Part shown: in pieces, positions 42,206 to 52,522 of the stretch
How positions within the stretch are numbered: position 1 is the stretch's first letter
Layout: every line of letters begins with the position of its first letter
Notes under the pieces: model-generated
Told to the model about the DNA's origin: nothing
What the model saw: the letters and a program-made list of their open reading frames with translations, nothing else
Databases searched by the model: none
Position numbers and translations under genes: made by a program
DNA from: Nephrocerus scutellatus
Taxonomy: Eukaryota; Arthropoda; Insecta; Diptera; Pipunculidae
Length of the DNA stretch: 64,000 nucleotides
Direction of reading: 5' to 3'
Assembly: GCA_947095585.1 (NCBI GenBank)
Contig: OX352761.1
Coordinates: 21,157,277 to 21,221,276, forward strand

Positions 42206-43904
42206 TTGGTTTTACTTCAATTTATTTGATTTAAATAAGGTTTTAATTTCTTTTGCATCGGGTACCCCCTTTCAGAAAGTCACTATTATCGAAATAAAAT
42301 GTCTTCTCATTTAGGAGCAAACGTACAAGTTTGATAAGACGGCTAGATCAAAGGAAGGAAAGATTCAAAGAGATCATAAAGATACAGCCCTCTTTTTGCA
42401 ACGCTTTTGGAAATTCAGAGCATACCTTTCAAGAAATTTCATTAATTTTCGACGTTATATGAACCAGAAAATGCAAAATCCTTTACTATTCATGACTAAG
42501 TAAAAAAATCCCACAAATAAATCAGGAACCAGCAGTCCTTCCCAAAGGACTTTTGCGTACATTGTGCAAAATTTATGCAACAGGGACTCGCTTATTCCTC
42601 TACAGTTTGAATGGTGGTGTTCTCGCAGCTACCATTGTTCCGTCCTTTTTTTTTTGTTATCCTTCTAAAATAAAAGACGACCAACTGAAAGCCAACGCAG
42701 GCATCTCAGCACCTTCGGTAAGGAGAACAACATTTATAAAATCTTCGGCATAAATTCTATTTCGGCATCTGGCAAAGAAAATTCGATCCCACTCAGGTCA
42801 GATTATACCCTCTAGATACTAGATAATTGGCGGTACATTCGTTTTGCTGTCAAGTCTAGAAGGAAGTCCCACTTGTGTGGATTCCAAAGGCATTCAAAAT
42901 GTGGCAGCTGAGTTTTTCAAATTTTCAAACCATATCAGAATAGCACTAACTACAAATTTCCCATTTGGAAGATAGGATAGGTTTTGCTGTTCTATGCTGG
43001 AAATCTCGCTCGCTCCAGTCTGGTGCACAGAATACGTTATCATTGTCCAATTATTCTTTCGCTTTTAATGCAGTTTGGGGATTAGTGTGGTGTAATTTTA
43101 CTTATGGCAGTAGCACACAGCCCACAGTTTTTCTTCTTCCTTCCTTTTGCATAGACGTGTTGGTCTTTTGCAGAAAGTGCTGACTCGTTCGTTCGTCCAC
43201 TTCGGTCACTGGACTGCAGGATTGTGTTCAAAAACCCGAAAAATTAGAAACTGTATAAAGTTGACAAGCTATTGTTGTTGTTGTTGCTATTATTATTGGT
43301 ATGCTAAGCTGTATACTGCGTACGTAAAATTTTTGACAAGTAAGTCGTGTGTCGCATGGGACACTGAGCAAAAGAGAAACCTTTAATAGTTGAGTGGAGG
43401 GTGGACAGGTAAGAATTATTGCTAAAGAACAAAGCATTGGGAACAATATTGATCAGTACACAGCACTTCACACACACACACACACACACACACACGCTAT
43501 GCTGACATTCGCAGGTTACCGAGACAGCGGTATCGTATTTTGACCTAAGATACCTATCATATTTTCCGATTGTTTGCCTTTGCGGTTCTCTCTATTCAAC
43601 AATTCTAGGATTATGTCGAGTGTGCTGCATAGAATTTCAAATGACAATGAATGAATAAATCATAAATTTATATAGCCAACGATACTTTGTTTCCAATATG
43701 AGGAGTGCCATGGCTTAAGAACATGTTGTTCATGTTAATACTATGCGGAAAGTACCACTGTGTAACTCAGTTAGAAGTCCAATATGAATTGATACTTTGA
43801 CAGCAGGAAATGTTTGGAAGATGGAAGATGGAAAATTGGAAAAACATAAAGGAAAAAGGTAGAAAACGTGGAGGCGAAAGAGTATAAAAAGTAAAATTTT
43901 CATG
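42206..43904. other. Unassigned; contains (GTT)n and (CA)13 microsatellites
   Basis: A (GTT)5 run occurs near 43273-43289 and (CA)n at 43469-43495. Small ORFs of 60-90 codons have no family resemblance. No transposon recognised. Confidence 0.35.
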
Positions 43905-44115
43905 TAAATTCTCTAATTGGAGATACACAGGTGTACAACATTTGAAGAAAATTGGGCTAGTTTTTGAAAAAAATATATGGGCGCCCCTCGGCCCTGAGGC
44001 GCGATCACTTCCAAATTTGTATAAAAAGTTTTTCATCGGAGATACACATGTGCGTGTGCAAAGTTAGAAGAAAATCGGGCTTTAGGAAAGTGGGTTGGCC
44101 AGCCAGCCAGCCAGC
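43905..44115 (+). repeat. GCCA-ended dispersed repeat, two units, ending in (GCCA)n
   Basis: GGAGATACACAGGTGTACAA (43919) and GGAGATACACATGTGCGTGT (44038) mark two tandem modules about 119 bp apart. Between them is GGGCGCCCCTCGGCCCTGAG, and after them GGAAAGTGGGTTGGCCAGCC. The run of GCCA ends at about 44115. The GA-rich minisatellite starts shortly after. Confidence 0.65.
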
Positions 44116-44159
44116 AACAAACACACAGGTACGAATTTAAAAATAAGGTGAAAAGATAG

Positions 44160-45880
44160 AGTCATAAAGAGAAGACAGACAGGCAAAAGACAAACAGATA
44201 ATACCAGAATACTGACAGACGACAGAGAAGAGTGACAGACGACGCACTGAAGAGATGAAAAAGACATACGGAAGATATCAAGAAGACATCACACAAAGGA
44301 GATACAGAAAACAATCAGACGAGATACATAAAACATACAAAAGGCAGACAGAAAGTAGCCAGGAGATGGACAAAAAAATACTGAAGAGAGACAGATTACA
44401 ATCAGCAGACAGATAGAAGACAACGAAAGACAGAAAAAAAGCAGACACAAGGAAGATAGAAGACATACAAAAGGCAGATAGAAAGTAGCCAGGAAATGGA
44501 CGAAAAAATACCGAAGAGAGAAAGATTGCAATCAGCAGATAGATAGAAGACAACGAAAGACAGACAAAAAGCAGACACAAGGAAGACAGAAGACATACAA
44601 AAGGCAGACAGAAAGTAGCCAGGAGATGGACGAAAAAATACTGAAGAGAGAAAGATAACAATCAGAAGACAGATAGAAGACAACGAAAGACAGACAAAAA
44701 GCAGATAAAAGGAAGACAGAAGACAGACAGAAAGTAGCCAGGAAATGGACGAAAGAAAGATTGCAATCAGCAGATAGATAGAAGACAATGAAAGACAGAC
44801 AAAAAGCAGACACAAGGAAGATAGAAGACATACAAAAGGCAGATAGAAAGTAGCCAGGAAATGGACAAAAAATTACTGAAGATAGACGGATTACAATCAG
44901 AAGACACATAGAAGACAACGAAAGACAGACAATAGAAAGACAGAAGACATAGAAAAGGCAGACAGAAAGTAGCCAGGAGAAAGACAAAAAAATACTGAAG
45001 AGAGACAGATTACAATAAGCAGACAGATAGAAGACAACGAAAGACAGAAAAAAAGCAGACACAAGGAAGATAGAAGACATACAAAAGGCAGATAGAAAGT
45101 AGCCAGGAAATGGACGAAAAAATACCGAAGAGAGAAAGATTGCAATCAGCAGATAGATAGAAGACAACGAAAGACAGACAAAAAGCAGACACAAGGAAGA
45201 CAGAAGACATACAAAAGGCAGACAGAAAGTAGCCAGGAGATGGACGAAAAAATACTGAAGAGAGAAAGATAACAATCAGAAGACAGATAGAAGACAACGA
45301 AAGACAGACAAAAGGCAGACAATAGAAAGATAGAAGACATAGAAAAGGCAGACAGAAAGTAGCCAGGAGATAGACAAAAAAATACTGAAGAGAGACAGAT
45401 TACAATCAGCAGACAGATAGAAGACAACGAAAGACAGAGAAAAGGAAGACAGAAGACATACAAAAGGCAGACAGAAAGTACCCAGGAGATGGACAAAAAA
45501 TTACTGGTGATAGACGGATTACAATCAGAAGACACATAGAAGACAACGAAAGACAGACAAAAGGCAGACAATAGAAAGACAGAAGACATAGAAAAGGCAG
45601 ACAGAAAGTAGCCAGGAGAAAGACAAAAAAATACTGAAGAGAGACAGATTACATTTAGAAGACATATAGAAAACGAAAAACTGATAAAAGTCAGATAAAA
45701 GGAAGACAGAAGACATAAAAAAGACAGAAAGAACCCAGGAGATGGACATAAAAATAATGAAGAGAGACAGAAAAATTTCTGTCAGAGAACAGCGAACAGA
45801 CAAAGAAAAGACATAAAACAGCCAGAAACCGGACAAAAGAAAGTCGAAGTGAGAAAAAAGACACAGAAGTTTTGTCAATC
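44160..45880. repeat. 130-bp GA-rich minisatellite, about 12 units
   Basis: GTAGCC anchors at 44355, 44485, 44615, 44734, 44850, 44969, 45099, 45229, 45359 and 45608, with CTACCC-type variation at 45478. The spacings are 130, 130, 119, 116, 119, 130, 130, 130, 119 and 130. So there is a 130-bp unit and an 11-bp-shorter variant. The plus strand is almost all A, G and C with few T, so the minus strand has very few stop codons. That produces ORFs of up to 247 codons rich in Leu, Ser, Cys and Phe. Two blocks 614 bp apart (for example 44430-44550 and 45044-45164) are nearly identical. Confidence 0.92.
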
Positions 45881-45934
45881 AGAAAGAAGTAAAAAAAAAA
45901 CAGAAAACACCCCATGGATTTAAAAAAGAAGAAC

Positions 45935-46478
45935 ATAAGAGAATTTGTCCAGCCTGTTCCCAAAAAGGGCGAACCGTCATCTCTTTCCTCGTAACGACCA
46001 ATTGCGCTAACATCCATACTTTCTAAGGTCATGGAAACGCTGATCGATTGTAAGCTTACCTTGAATCACGTGAAATCCTTAGCGATTCACAAATTTGGTG
46101 AAAGCAAAGTTGTTGCACTCGATATTTCCAAGTCATTTGACAGAGTCTGGCATCAAGCTCTTTTGTCGAAAATGAATGCCTATGGAATTGATAAGGCCCT
46201 GCTTGATTGGACTAGTAACAAACTTTCTGGCCTTTCAACCCGGTCGTATTGTACGGTCTTAAATCTAATGTTCACCGCACCGCACCGACACTCTTTCTCA
46301 TTTTCATTAACGATCTCCTATTCGCTACTTCTAATCCAATCCATTCTTTCGCCGACGATAGCACTCTTAGATTTCCATTTGAATGCACGCTTTCTGCACG
46401 CACCTTTACAACAAGTTGGGGACTACATAATAGAGTTCAATTTAAACACTTCTAAAACACAATTTTGTCTTCTAAAAA
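45935..46478 (+). mobile_element. LINE-E retrotransposon remnant with palm motifs, sense
   Basis: Reads VQPVPKKGEPSS, IALTSILSKVMETLIDCKL, then a deletion to HKFGESKVVALDISKSFDRV and WHQALLSKMNAYGIDKALLD (catalytic Asp in ALDISK). The frame changes near 46240, then reads FLIFINDLLFATSNPIHSF with ADDSTLRFPFECT, the FADD catalytic box. The C-terminal half is replaced by the CGCG array at about 46479. Best LINE-E catalytic core here, but deleted and frameshifted. Confidence 0.8.
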
Positions 46479-46751
46479 TTTCAACCCGTCACATGCGCCA
46501 CATGCGAAACGCGACACACGTCATCAGCGATATATAAAAATAATGCCATTTGGGATTAAGACACTCACAAAATTTCATCTCTCTAGGTCGTGTGAAAGGT
46601 GGTAAAAAAGAATCTCAAAGAAGTCGAATAAAAAATTACACCATTCACATGGGCCACACGCGAAAAGCGACACGCGTCACACGCATAATATAAAAAAGCT
46701 ATTTTCGACTTAGAAACTCACAAAATTTCAGCTTTCTAGGTGGTGTGGAAA
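46479..46751 (+). repeat. CGCG-rich tandem repeat array, copy 3a
   Basis: Begins AAAATTTCAACCCGTCACAT in the unit phase seen at 21841. It has two CGCG-rich blocks (46490-46525, 46650-46685) and stops inside a GTGTGGAAATGGTGGT block where RTE-C has inserted. It resumes at 47301. Confidence 0.75.
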
Positions 46752-47300
46752 TGGTGGTGCTGAGTCAGATGTGTGCTCTCGTGTAAACAAGGCGCGACAC
46801 TCCTATAGCATGCTAAACAATATCTGGAACTCCTCGCAAATCTCCCGGAATCTAAAGGGATAATGATCTTCAGATCTAACGTTCTCTCAGTACTCTTGTA
46901 TGGCTGCGAAACGTGGAAAGTCACAGAGTCAATTGCGATGCGCCTCCAAGTTTTCGTCAACAAGTGCTTAAGGAGGATACTGAGAATAAGATGGCCGGAC
47001 ATTATCACCAATCAAGACTTGCGGAGAGTAACACAGCAGGAAGCAATCGCTATAAACATCAGACGACAAAAATGGAGCCAGCGGACGATATTACGAAACT
47101 AGCGCTCGACTGGAATTCACAAGGAAGCCGTAGAGTTGGCCGTCCTAGCAAGACATGGAAAAGGACAATAGAAGAGGAAGCAAGATCCCAGGGGACCGAG
47201 TGGCGTCCCTTGAAACCTCAGGCGTTAAATCGAGTTCGTTGACGGGCGTTTGTAGAAGCCCTATGCTCCCCCGCGGAGTAAAGGAAAGAAAGAAAGAAGG
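46752..47300 (+). mobile_element. RTE-C 3'-end insertion (about 550 bp)
   Basis: Encodes AESDVCSRVNKARHSYSMLN, NIWNSSQISRNLK, then in a second frame FRSNVLSVLLYGCETWKVTE, SIAMRLQVFVNKCLRRILRI and RWPDIITNQDLRRVTQQEA. After another frame change it reads LDWNSQGSRRVGRPSKTWKR and TIEEEARSQG. This is the region from the thumb to the C terminus of an RTE/BovB-like LINE. It differs from RTE-B in sequence and ends in (GAAA)n (about 47283-47297). A GGTGGT duplication flanks it. 5' truncated. Confidence 0.82.
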
Positions 47301-47470
47301 TGGTTAAAAAGAACCTCAAAGAAATAAAAAAAAAGAAGCAACCCGTCACACGCGGCACATGCGAAACGCGTCATACTCGGAATATAAAAAAATGCTATTA
47401 TGGGCTAAGACAGCTCTCTAGGTCGTGTGGAAGGAAGGACCTCAAAGTAGTCGAGAATACAGTTAAATAA
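47301..47470 (+). repeat. CGCG-rich tandem repeat array, copy 3b (right of RTE-C)
   Basis: Resumes with TTAAAAAGAACCTCAAAGAA, then CCCGTCACACGCGGCACATG, TATAAAAAAATGCTATTATG and GGTCGTGTGGAAGG. It is continuous in phase with 46479-46751 if RTE-C is removed. Confidence 0.7.
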
Positions 47471-47484
47471 AAGTTTTATATGGG

Positions 47485-47565
47485 AGCCCCTCGGACCTGA
47501 GGGGCCCGATCATTTCCAAATTTTAATAGAAAGTGTTGTCATCGGAGATACACATATATGCTAAG
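47485..47565 (+). repeat. GCCA-ended dispersed repeat, short copy
   Basis: GGAGCCCCTCGGACCTGAGG, then GATCATTTCCAAATTTTAAT, then GGAGATACACATATATGC: the front modules only, without the GCCA run. Confidence 0.55.
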
Positions 47566-48750
47566 TCAGCGAAGTTAATAAACGGAATTTGAAAAGAGAC
47601 AGTTCAACAAAAAGGCTGTGTACAGAGGTAGTAGATACGTAATATTTATAGTTTTAACAGGAAATTCATTAAATTCTCAATCACGCATTATGTCATGCTA
47701 CACAGACCCCACCCAACACCAAGCGCCACTTGTTCGATTGATGTATTTTTTAACATTCCTTAAAAACGCTCGACCAACTAACCAATGAAGCCACCACCAC
47801 CATTATCAAATCATTTTAAATGGAATTGCATCGTAATTGATGGAATTAATCCCTCAATGCTGACAAACAAGAATTTCCGTGAAATTCATTAAAATTCCAA
47901 ATACATCGTCACCATTGACAAAAAAAAAACTCCTAGCGCATCCTTCTGGGTGGGCTGATGTGCCAAGCGTTTAGGTTTTAATAGAAATTAAAATCAAAAT
48001 ACATCGGTTAGGTTTATGCATCGCAATATGCGGGTTTTTTTTTAAAATTAAAATTAAAATTTTAGTTAAATAAGCAGCAGGAGTCGTGTGTACTATATGT
48101 ATGCCTGTTTGTAAATTTCGATTGGAATTAGAATATTCCTAACGTAGTTATTGATAAAATCTGCACGTACCTACCTATCACTTTGCGTTTAATTCCAACG
48201 AAATGCGTGCGCTCCTGCGTGCACGTTGTGTTTGTGCTCGAGTTGAGCAAAATACTCGTACTTGTTAAGCTACCAAACGTTCAAATTATTCATGAGTGAG
48301 TGTAATTTCGAATAAATTAATGATAATTTCATCCGGTGTTGTGTTGGGTTGTGCTGTGCTGTGCAGTTTGTCGCGTACAAGTCGCGTTAATTTAATCAAA
48401 TTGTTGCGATATTTCGATGTTTCAATTGTTTAGTGATTCGTTTCGACGAATGATGGAACAGCTAATAAGTGCAGAGGCCAACATGCAGGGAATTAAAAAT
48501 TCCAATGGCAGCGCACGTATGTATGACCTTTTGTAGCCTGAATTTTATTTCTATTAAACATTAAGCCTCCAAACTGCAATACTTTTAACTTTTCGATGTC
48601 AGTTTTTGTGAAGCTATGCGCCTATCACAACACATTTTGAAATTCGTGTTGAAAATCGGATGATTCGTTTGTTTCGTTAGACCTCATTATAAGTTCAGTG
48701 AATGTATTAGACCGATTCTACAAAAAAAATTGTAACTCTTATTATCTTAA
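47566..48750. other. Unassigned low-copy-looking sequence with a possible 5' exon
   Basis: No transposon seen. At 48451-48519 (+) a short frame reads MMEQLISAEANMQGIKNSNG followed by SA. It runs into GTATGT, which could be a splice donor, or unspliced to a stop after RMYDLL. Upstream sequence is TG-rich and promoter-like only in a vague sense. I do not call a gene. Confidence 0.3.
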
Positions 48751-48751
48751 T

Positions 48752-49144
48752 ACAGAGTGTCCCCTAATTCGATAATTTGGGAACGGATTCTCGGACATAT
48801 TCTAAGAAAAAAATCATTCTAAACTAAGGGTCCATCTCCAATGTTGACATCATTTATCGATGATTTAAGATGAAGCTTACTTTGGTGTACCCTGAGCCAT
48901 GTTAACGGAAATTGCTCTGTCAATACTAATGGGAGAAACTTCATTTAGGACTTTATTTTTAGAAGAAGTACTAACCTTTGTAACTGCGTTTAAATAAAGT
49001 TGATATCTTATTTGAGTCTTCAGATATCCAATTTCAATGTGTGTTCTATTTTTTTTGCCAATGCTAATTTTTGACTTTGAGGTCAATTTTCTGCAGAAAA
49101 TGCGTAATAAACATAACGTTTTACTATTTTTTTTATAAACGTAC
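48752..49144. mobile_element. Foldback-type element, second copy, one arm truncated
   Basis: The left arm starts ACAGAGTGTCCCCTAATTCG and follows the arm of the 38431 element to GAGAAACTTCAT. The core (48985-49140: GATATCTTATTTGAGTCTTC, AATTTTTGACTTTGAGGTCA, TTTTCTGCAGAAAATGCG) is in the opposite orientation to the core at 38640-38800. The right arm is missing. A truncated SINE follows at 49157. Confidence 0.75.
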
Positions 49145-49156
49145 AAACGTAACAAT

Positions 49157-49253
49157 TTCCATTTGTGTCCAAAAATTAACATGTGCAGCACAAATGGTCG
49201 CGAGAAGTTAGGCCTTGGACCGCAATGGTCTGTCGCGCCAAATATTATTTTAT
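49157..49253 (+). mobile_element. tRNA-derived SINE, 5'-truncated to about 97 bp
   Basis: Only the 3' part remains: TTTGTGTCCAAAAATTAACA, then GGTCGCGAGAAGTTAGGCCT, then GGTCTGTCGCGCCAAATATT. It is flanked by AAACGTAACAAT at 49145-49156 and 49254-49265, an exact 12-bp duplication. So the truncation happened at insertion, as in LINE-mediated target-primed reverse transcription. Confidence 0.9.
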
Positions 49254-49489
49254 AAACGTAACAATAATAAAAGTAAAAATCACCAACAAGTTTGCGAAAA
49301 ACCCCATAGATTTTATAATAATTGGGAAAACCTGCAGCAGGAATAATAAATAAAAATAAATTTTTGATTTAAGTTGGAAAGGATGTGAATATTTTGTGTT
49401 TACTAACTACAACAGTTATAACAGGTGCTCAAAGTGTTTTGTATGAATGCTAGAGTACGTTTTAGAAATGAAATCGGTCACTCCTTTAT

Positions 49490-50342
49490 CCTAAATTTGG
49501 TCAGGATCCCAGACGACATAGACTACACCATTCCGCAACTCCATTTCAACAAAAACTTCCTTCCCCTCCGGATCATTCTGGGACGAAGACGTCTACCTGG
49601 AAGATGAACACATTCATTTTTACACAGACGAGTTAAAAAACTGATGACGGAGTCGGCGGAGGTGTTTTCTCACAAAAGCTAAATTTTAGCCTCTCTTTCC
49701 GTCTTCCAAATCAGTGTTTTCCATGCTGAAATTATGGCAATCAGTTAAGCCTTGTCTTGGCTGAAGAGAAACGTCGAATCCGCTAAGGATATCCGTATAT
49801 TCTCATGAAATCCCTGGAATCAGTCTCTACAAATTAAATTTTAGCACTTAACTGCCGTTTATCTCTCGTGGAGATGGCGGAGCAGTTAAATGTCCACATG
49901 TATTTGGTGCCGGGGCACAGAGACTTTCCGGGTAACTGTATGGCTGACGAACTCGCCAAGCAAGGAACTACACTACCCTTCTTACCTGAATATGGTTCCA
50001 TAGGTATCCCAATCGCTACTTGCAAATTCTTGTTAAAGCGGGATGCTAACGTAAAAACTAAGTGTAGATGGTCAAAGGGTACAACTTGAATAGCGACAAA
50101 GCAGATCTGGCACATGCTGGATCCGAAACGCTCCAAGTGTTTGATCTCTCAAAAAAGATCGCACAAAGCGGTGCTATTGTAGGTGTCATCACTGGACACT
50201 GTCTCATAGGCAGGCATACAGCAAAACTGGGAGTCTTCTCGAGTGACTTCTGCAGAAGCTGCATGGATGAAGAGCAGGAGGAGGAGACCATCGTCCATCT
50301 TCTCTGTACTTGTCCAGCCCTCTCCCAAAAGCATAAACTACA
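49490..50342 (+). mobile_element. LINE-D RNase H and C-terminal domain, sense
   Basis: In successive frames: HIHFYTD (RNase H entry Asp), GVGGGVFSQKLNFSLSFRLP, QCSVFHAEIMAIS (catalytic-type Glu), SAKDIRIFS.., MAEQLNVHMYLVPGHRDFPG, NCMADELAKQGT (final Asp block). The last frame is 94 codons (50068-50352): KKIAQSGAIVGVITGHCLIG, RHTAKLGVFSSDFCRSCMDE and EEETIVHLLCTCPALSQKH, with the Cys/His tail. At least three frame changes. The reverse transcriptase part is absent and the CGCG array follows directly. Confidence 0.8.
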
Positions 50343-51108
50343 ATGTGGTTAAAAAGGACCTCAAAGAAGTCGAAAAAAACAAAAATTTCCATCCATAACA
50401 CGCGCCAAACGCAAAATGCGACAAACGTCACAGGCGGAATATAACAAATGCTATTTGGGACTTAGACACTCATAAAATTTCAGCTCTCTATGTCGTGTGA
50501 AAAATGGTAAAAAAGGACCTGAAGGAAGTCGAAAAAAAAGTTCAACGCATCACATGCGCCACACGCGACACGCGTCAAACGCGGGATATAAAAAATTCTA
50601 TTTTGGACTTAGTCACAAAATTGCAGATATCTATGTTGTATGGAAGTTGATTAGAAAGGACTTCAAAGCATTCGAAAAAAAAAGAGTTCAATCCATCACA
50701 CGCGCCACGAGCGACACGCGTCACACGCAGAATATAAAAAAGGCTATTTTGGACTTAGACACTCAGAAAATTTGAGCTCAATAGGTCGTGTGGAGGGTGG
50801 TTAAAAAGGACCTTAAATAACTCAAGAAAAAATTCAACCCATAACACGCGCAACACGCAACACACGCCCCACGCGGAATACAAAAAAATCTAGTTTGGAC
50901 TTAGACAGTCACAAAAATGATTAAAAAGGACCCCAAAGCAGCCGAAAAAAAAGAGTTAAACCCATCACACGCGCCACGAGCGACACGCGTCACACGCGGA
51001 GTATAAAAAATGCTATTTTGGACTTAGACACTTACAAAATTCCAGCTCTCAAAATTCAACTCAACACACGCGTCACACGCACAACGCGACACGCGCCACG
51101 CATATATT
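50343..51108 (+). repeat. CGCG-rich tandem repeat array, copy 4 (longest)
   Basis: GGACC/GGACT anchors at 50356, 50515, 50658, 50808 and 50928 (spacings 159, 143, 150, 120). Each unit has a CACGCGCCACACGCGACACG-like block, TATAAAAAATGCTATTTTGG, ACTTAGACACTCACAAAATT and a TCGTGTGGAAGGTGGTTAAA block. It is wedged between LINE-D and an RTE-A leader fragment. A 92-codon ORF (50497-50775) is a by-product of repetition. Confidence 0.85.
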
Positions 51109-51111
51109 TTT

Positions 51112-51335
51112 TGGGGTTCCGTAATATGGTATTTTTACGGACGAGGTTATTGGCGTTCGCGCCAACCTTACTTTGAAGGAACTAGCCCGATCATATCGCT
51201 TTTCCTGTACTGGCGGAAAATTACCAGCGGCCACCACGTGAAGGTTTGATCGCACTTCCACCAGTCAGAGATAGTTGCGACCACATGCATTTCTGAAGCA
51301 TTCTGTGTTATTCGACCTACTCTGCTGATGGCTGA
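51112..51335 (-). mobile_element. RTE-A 5' untranslated fragment
   Basis: The complement matches the leader of the 32396-34200 copy: segments GGTGGCCGC, AGGAAAAGC...ATCGGGCTAG and CCTTCAAAGTAAGGTTGGC are collinear with 33960-34150. It has no coding part. An isolated 5' fragment is unusual for a LINE and implies deletion or rearrangement after insertion. Confidence 0.65.
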
Positions 51336-52522
51336 CCGCCAGCAACATAGCACTTTGGCCTGCAAAATGGGTCGGTGTTGTGGTATTGACTGAGAATAGG
51401 TTATACATGTACATTAGTTGGGATAGGCCGGTTTCACATAAAAGGTTACTGTTGAGGTCCCACACAAGATGATATTTGGGCATGTGAGAGAAATTTATTC
51501 TAATATTGTTGTAAGAGGAACTAAGAGATGTGTCCGTTTGGTCGTTACGCTACACCATCTAGAAGTTTATCCTCATTATTACTCAGCTCAACGAAAATAT
51601 AATCGATTTTAGGATCACCTTGAGAACGACATCTCAGTCTGAAACTAATACTACCCTCCCACTGGATGTCTCAAAATAATTTGGCCTTATGAGGCAAATA
51701 CAGATAGAAAGGGGTAAAGCCAAGTTAAATAAAAGTTTGTAAAAACTTTGTAACAGAACAAAGGATTTACTAACTTGTACATTTTGTTCAAAAAAAACGA
51801 CGGAAAAGAGGTTTCATGCGGTGCATCGAAAGCAGTACCTTCCGTTTATTTTTCTTGTTGTTGTTCTTCTTAGACTAAGGATAGATTAAACATCGCCATG
51901 CAATCGTTTGCGAGTAAAAGATTATTAATATATTTAAGGTACCACAGCTACCCTCATTTGTAAGAGTAAACAGTGGATGCCACATAAGATATGCACACAG
52001 TGTATCATATCACTTGCATGAAATCTTTCTTTTTTTTAATAAAAAATCCTTCAAAGAGCTATCGAATCCTTAAACAGACAAACCATAAGGTACATCCTTT
52101 GGGATTTTATTAGGAAAGATTATGAAAATGTTGTTGTGTTTTTTTTGGCATCGTCATCGTTTTAATAATTCATGTCACACACGACAACTTGAAGGTTTCG
52201 GCCTTTTCACAACGCACCACTTTGCCACCACATATTGTCGCAATGCATTTTCAGGAAGAAAGCGTGCCCAAAATCCCATAATCCCCGTGTGTATAATGTG
52301 GTAGGTATAACACAGGGAATGAATACTCATTAAGTATTTATGGCATGCGCACTATGACAAGAGATGTTATCGGATTACCGGTTTTTGGTTTTTTTTTTTT
52401 TGGTTCACAGTTTCTGATAAACAGATTTTGATGGACAAAACATTGACGCAATCGTAAAAATGATGTATACAGAGAAAAAATGAAAAACGATTTGCTGTGC
52501 ATTTAGGATTCATTCATCTATA
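51336..52522. other. Unassigned AT-rich spacer
   Basis: No element or gene recognised. A piece at about 51690-51760 (AAAGCCAAGTTAAATAAAAG) is shared with the ends of the 40.0- and 47.4-kb arrays, so some array-derived sequence persists here. Confidence 0.35.

Noticed and set aside
44278..45878. Several minus-strand ORFs of 80-247 codons rich in Leu, Ser, Cys and Phe, looking like membrane proteins
   Set aside because: They arise from the GA-rich minisatellite, whose complement has few stop codons. All three minus frames are open and no start or domain is consistent.
50497..50775. Plus-strand ORF of 92 codons with repeated RHTRHA-like text
   Set aside because: Translation of the CGCG-rich tandem array; similar pseudo-ORFs appear at 21651 and 39562.
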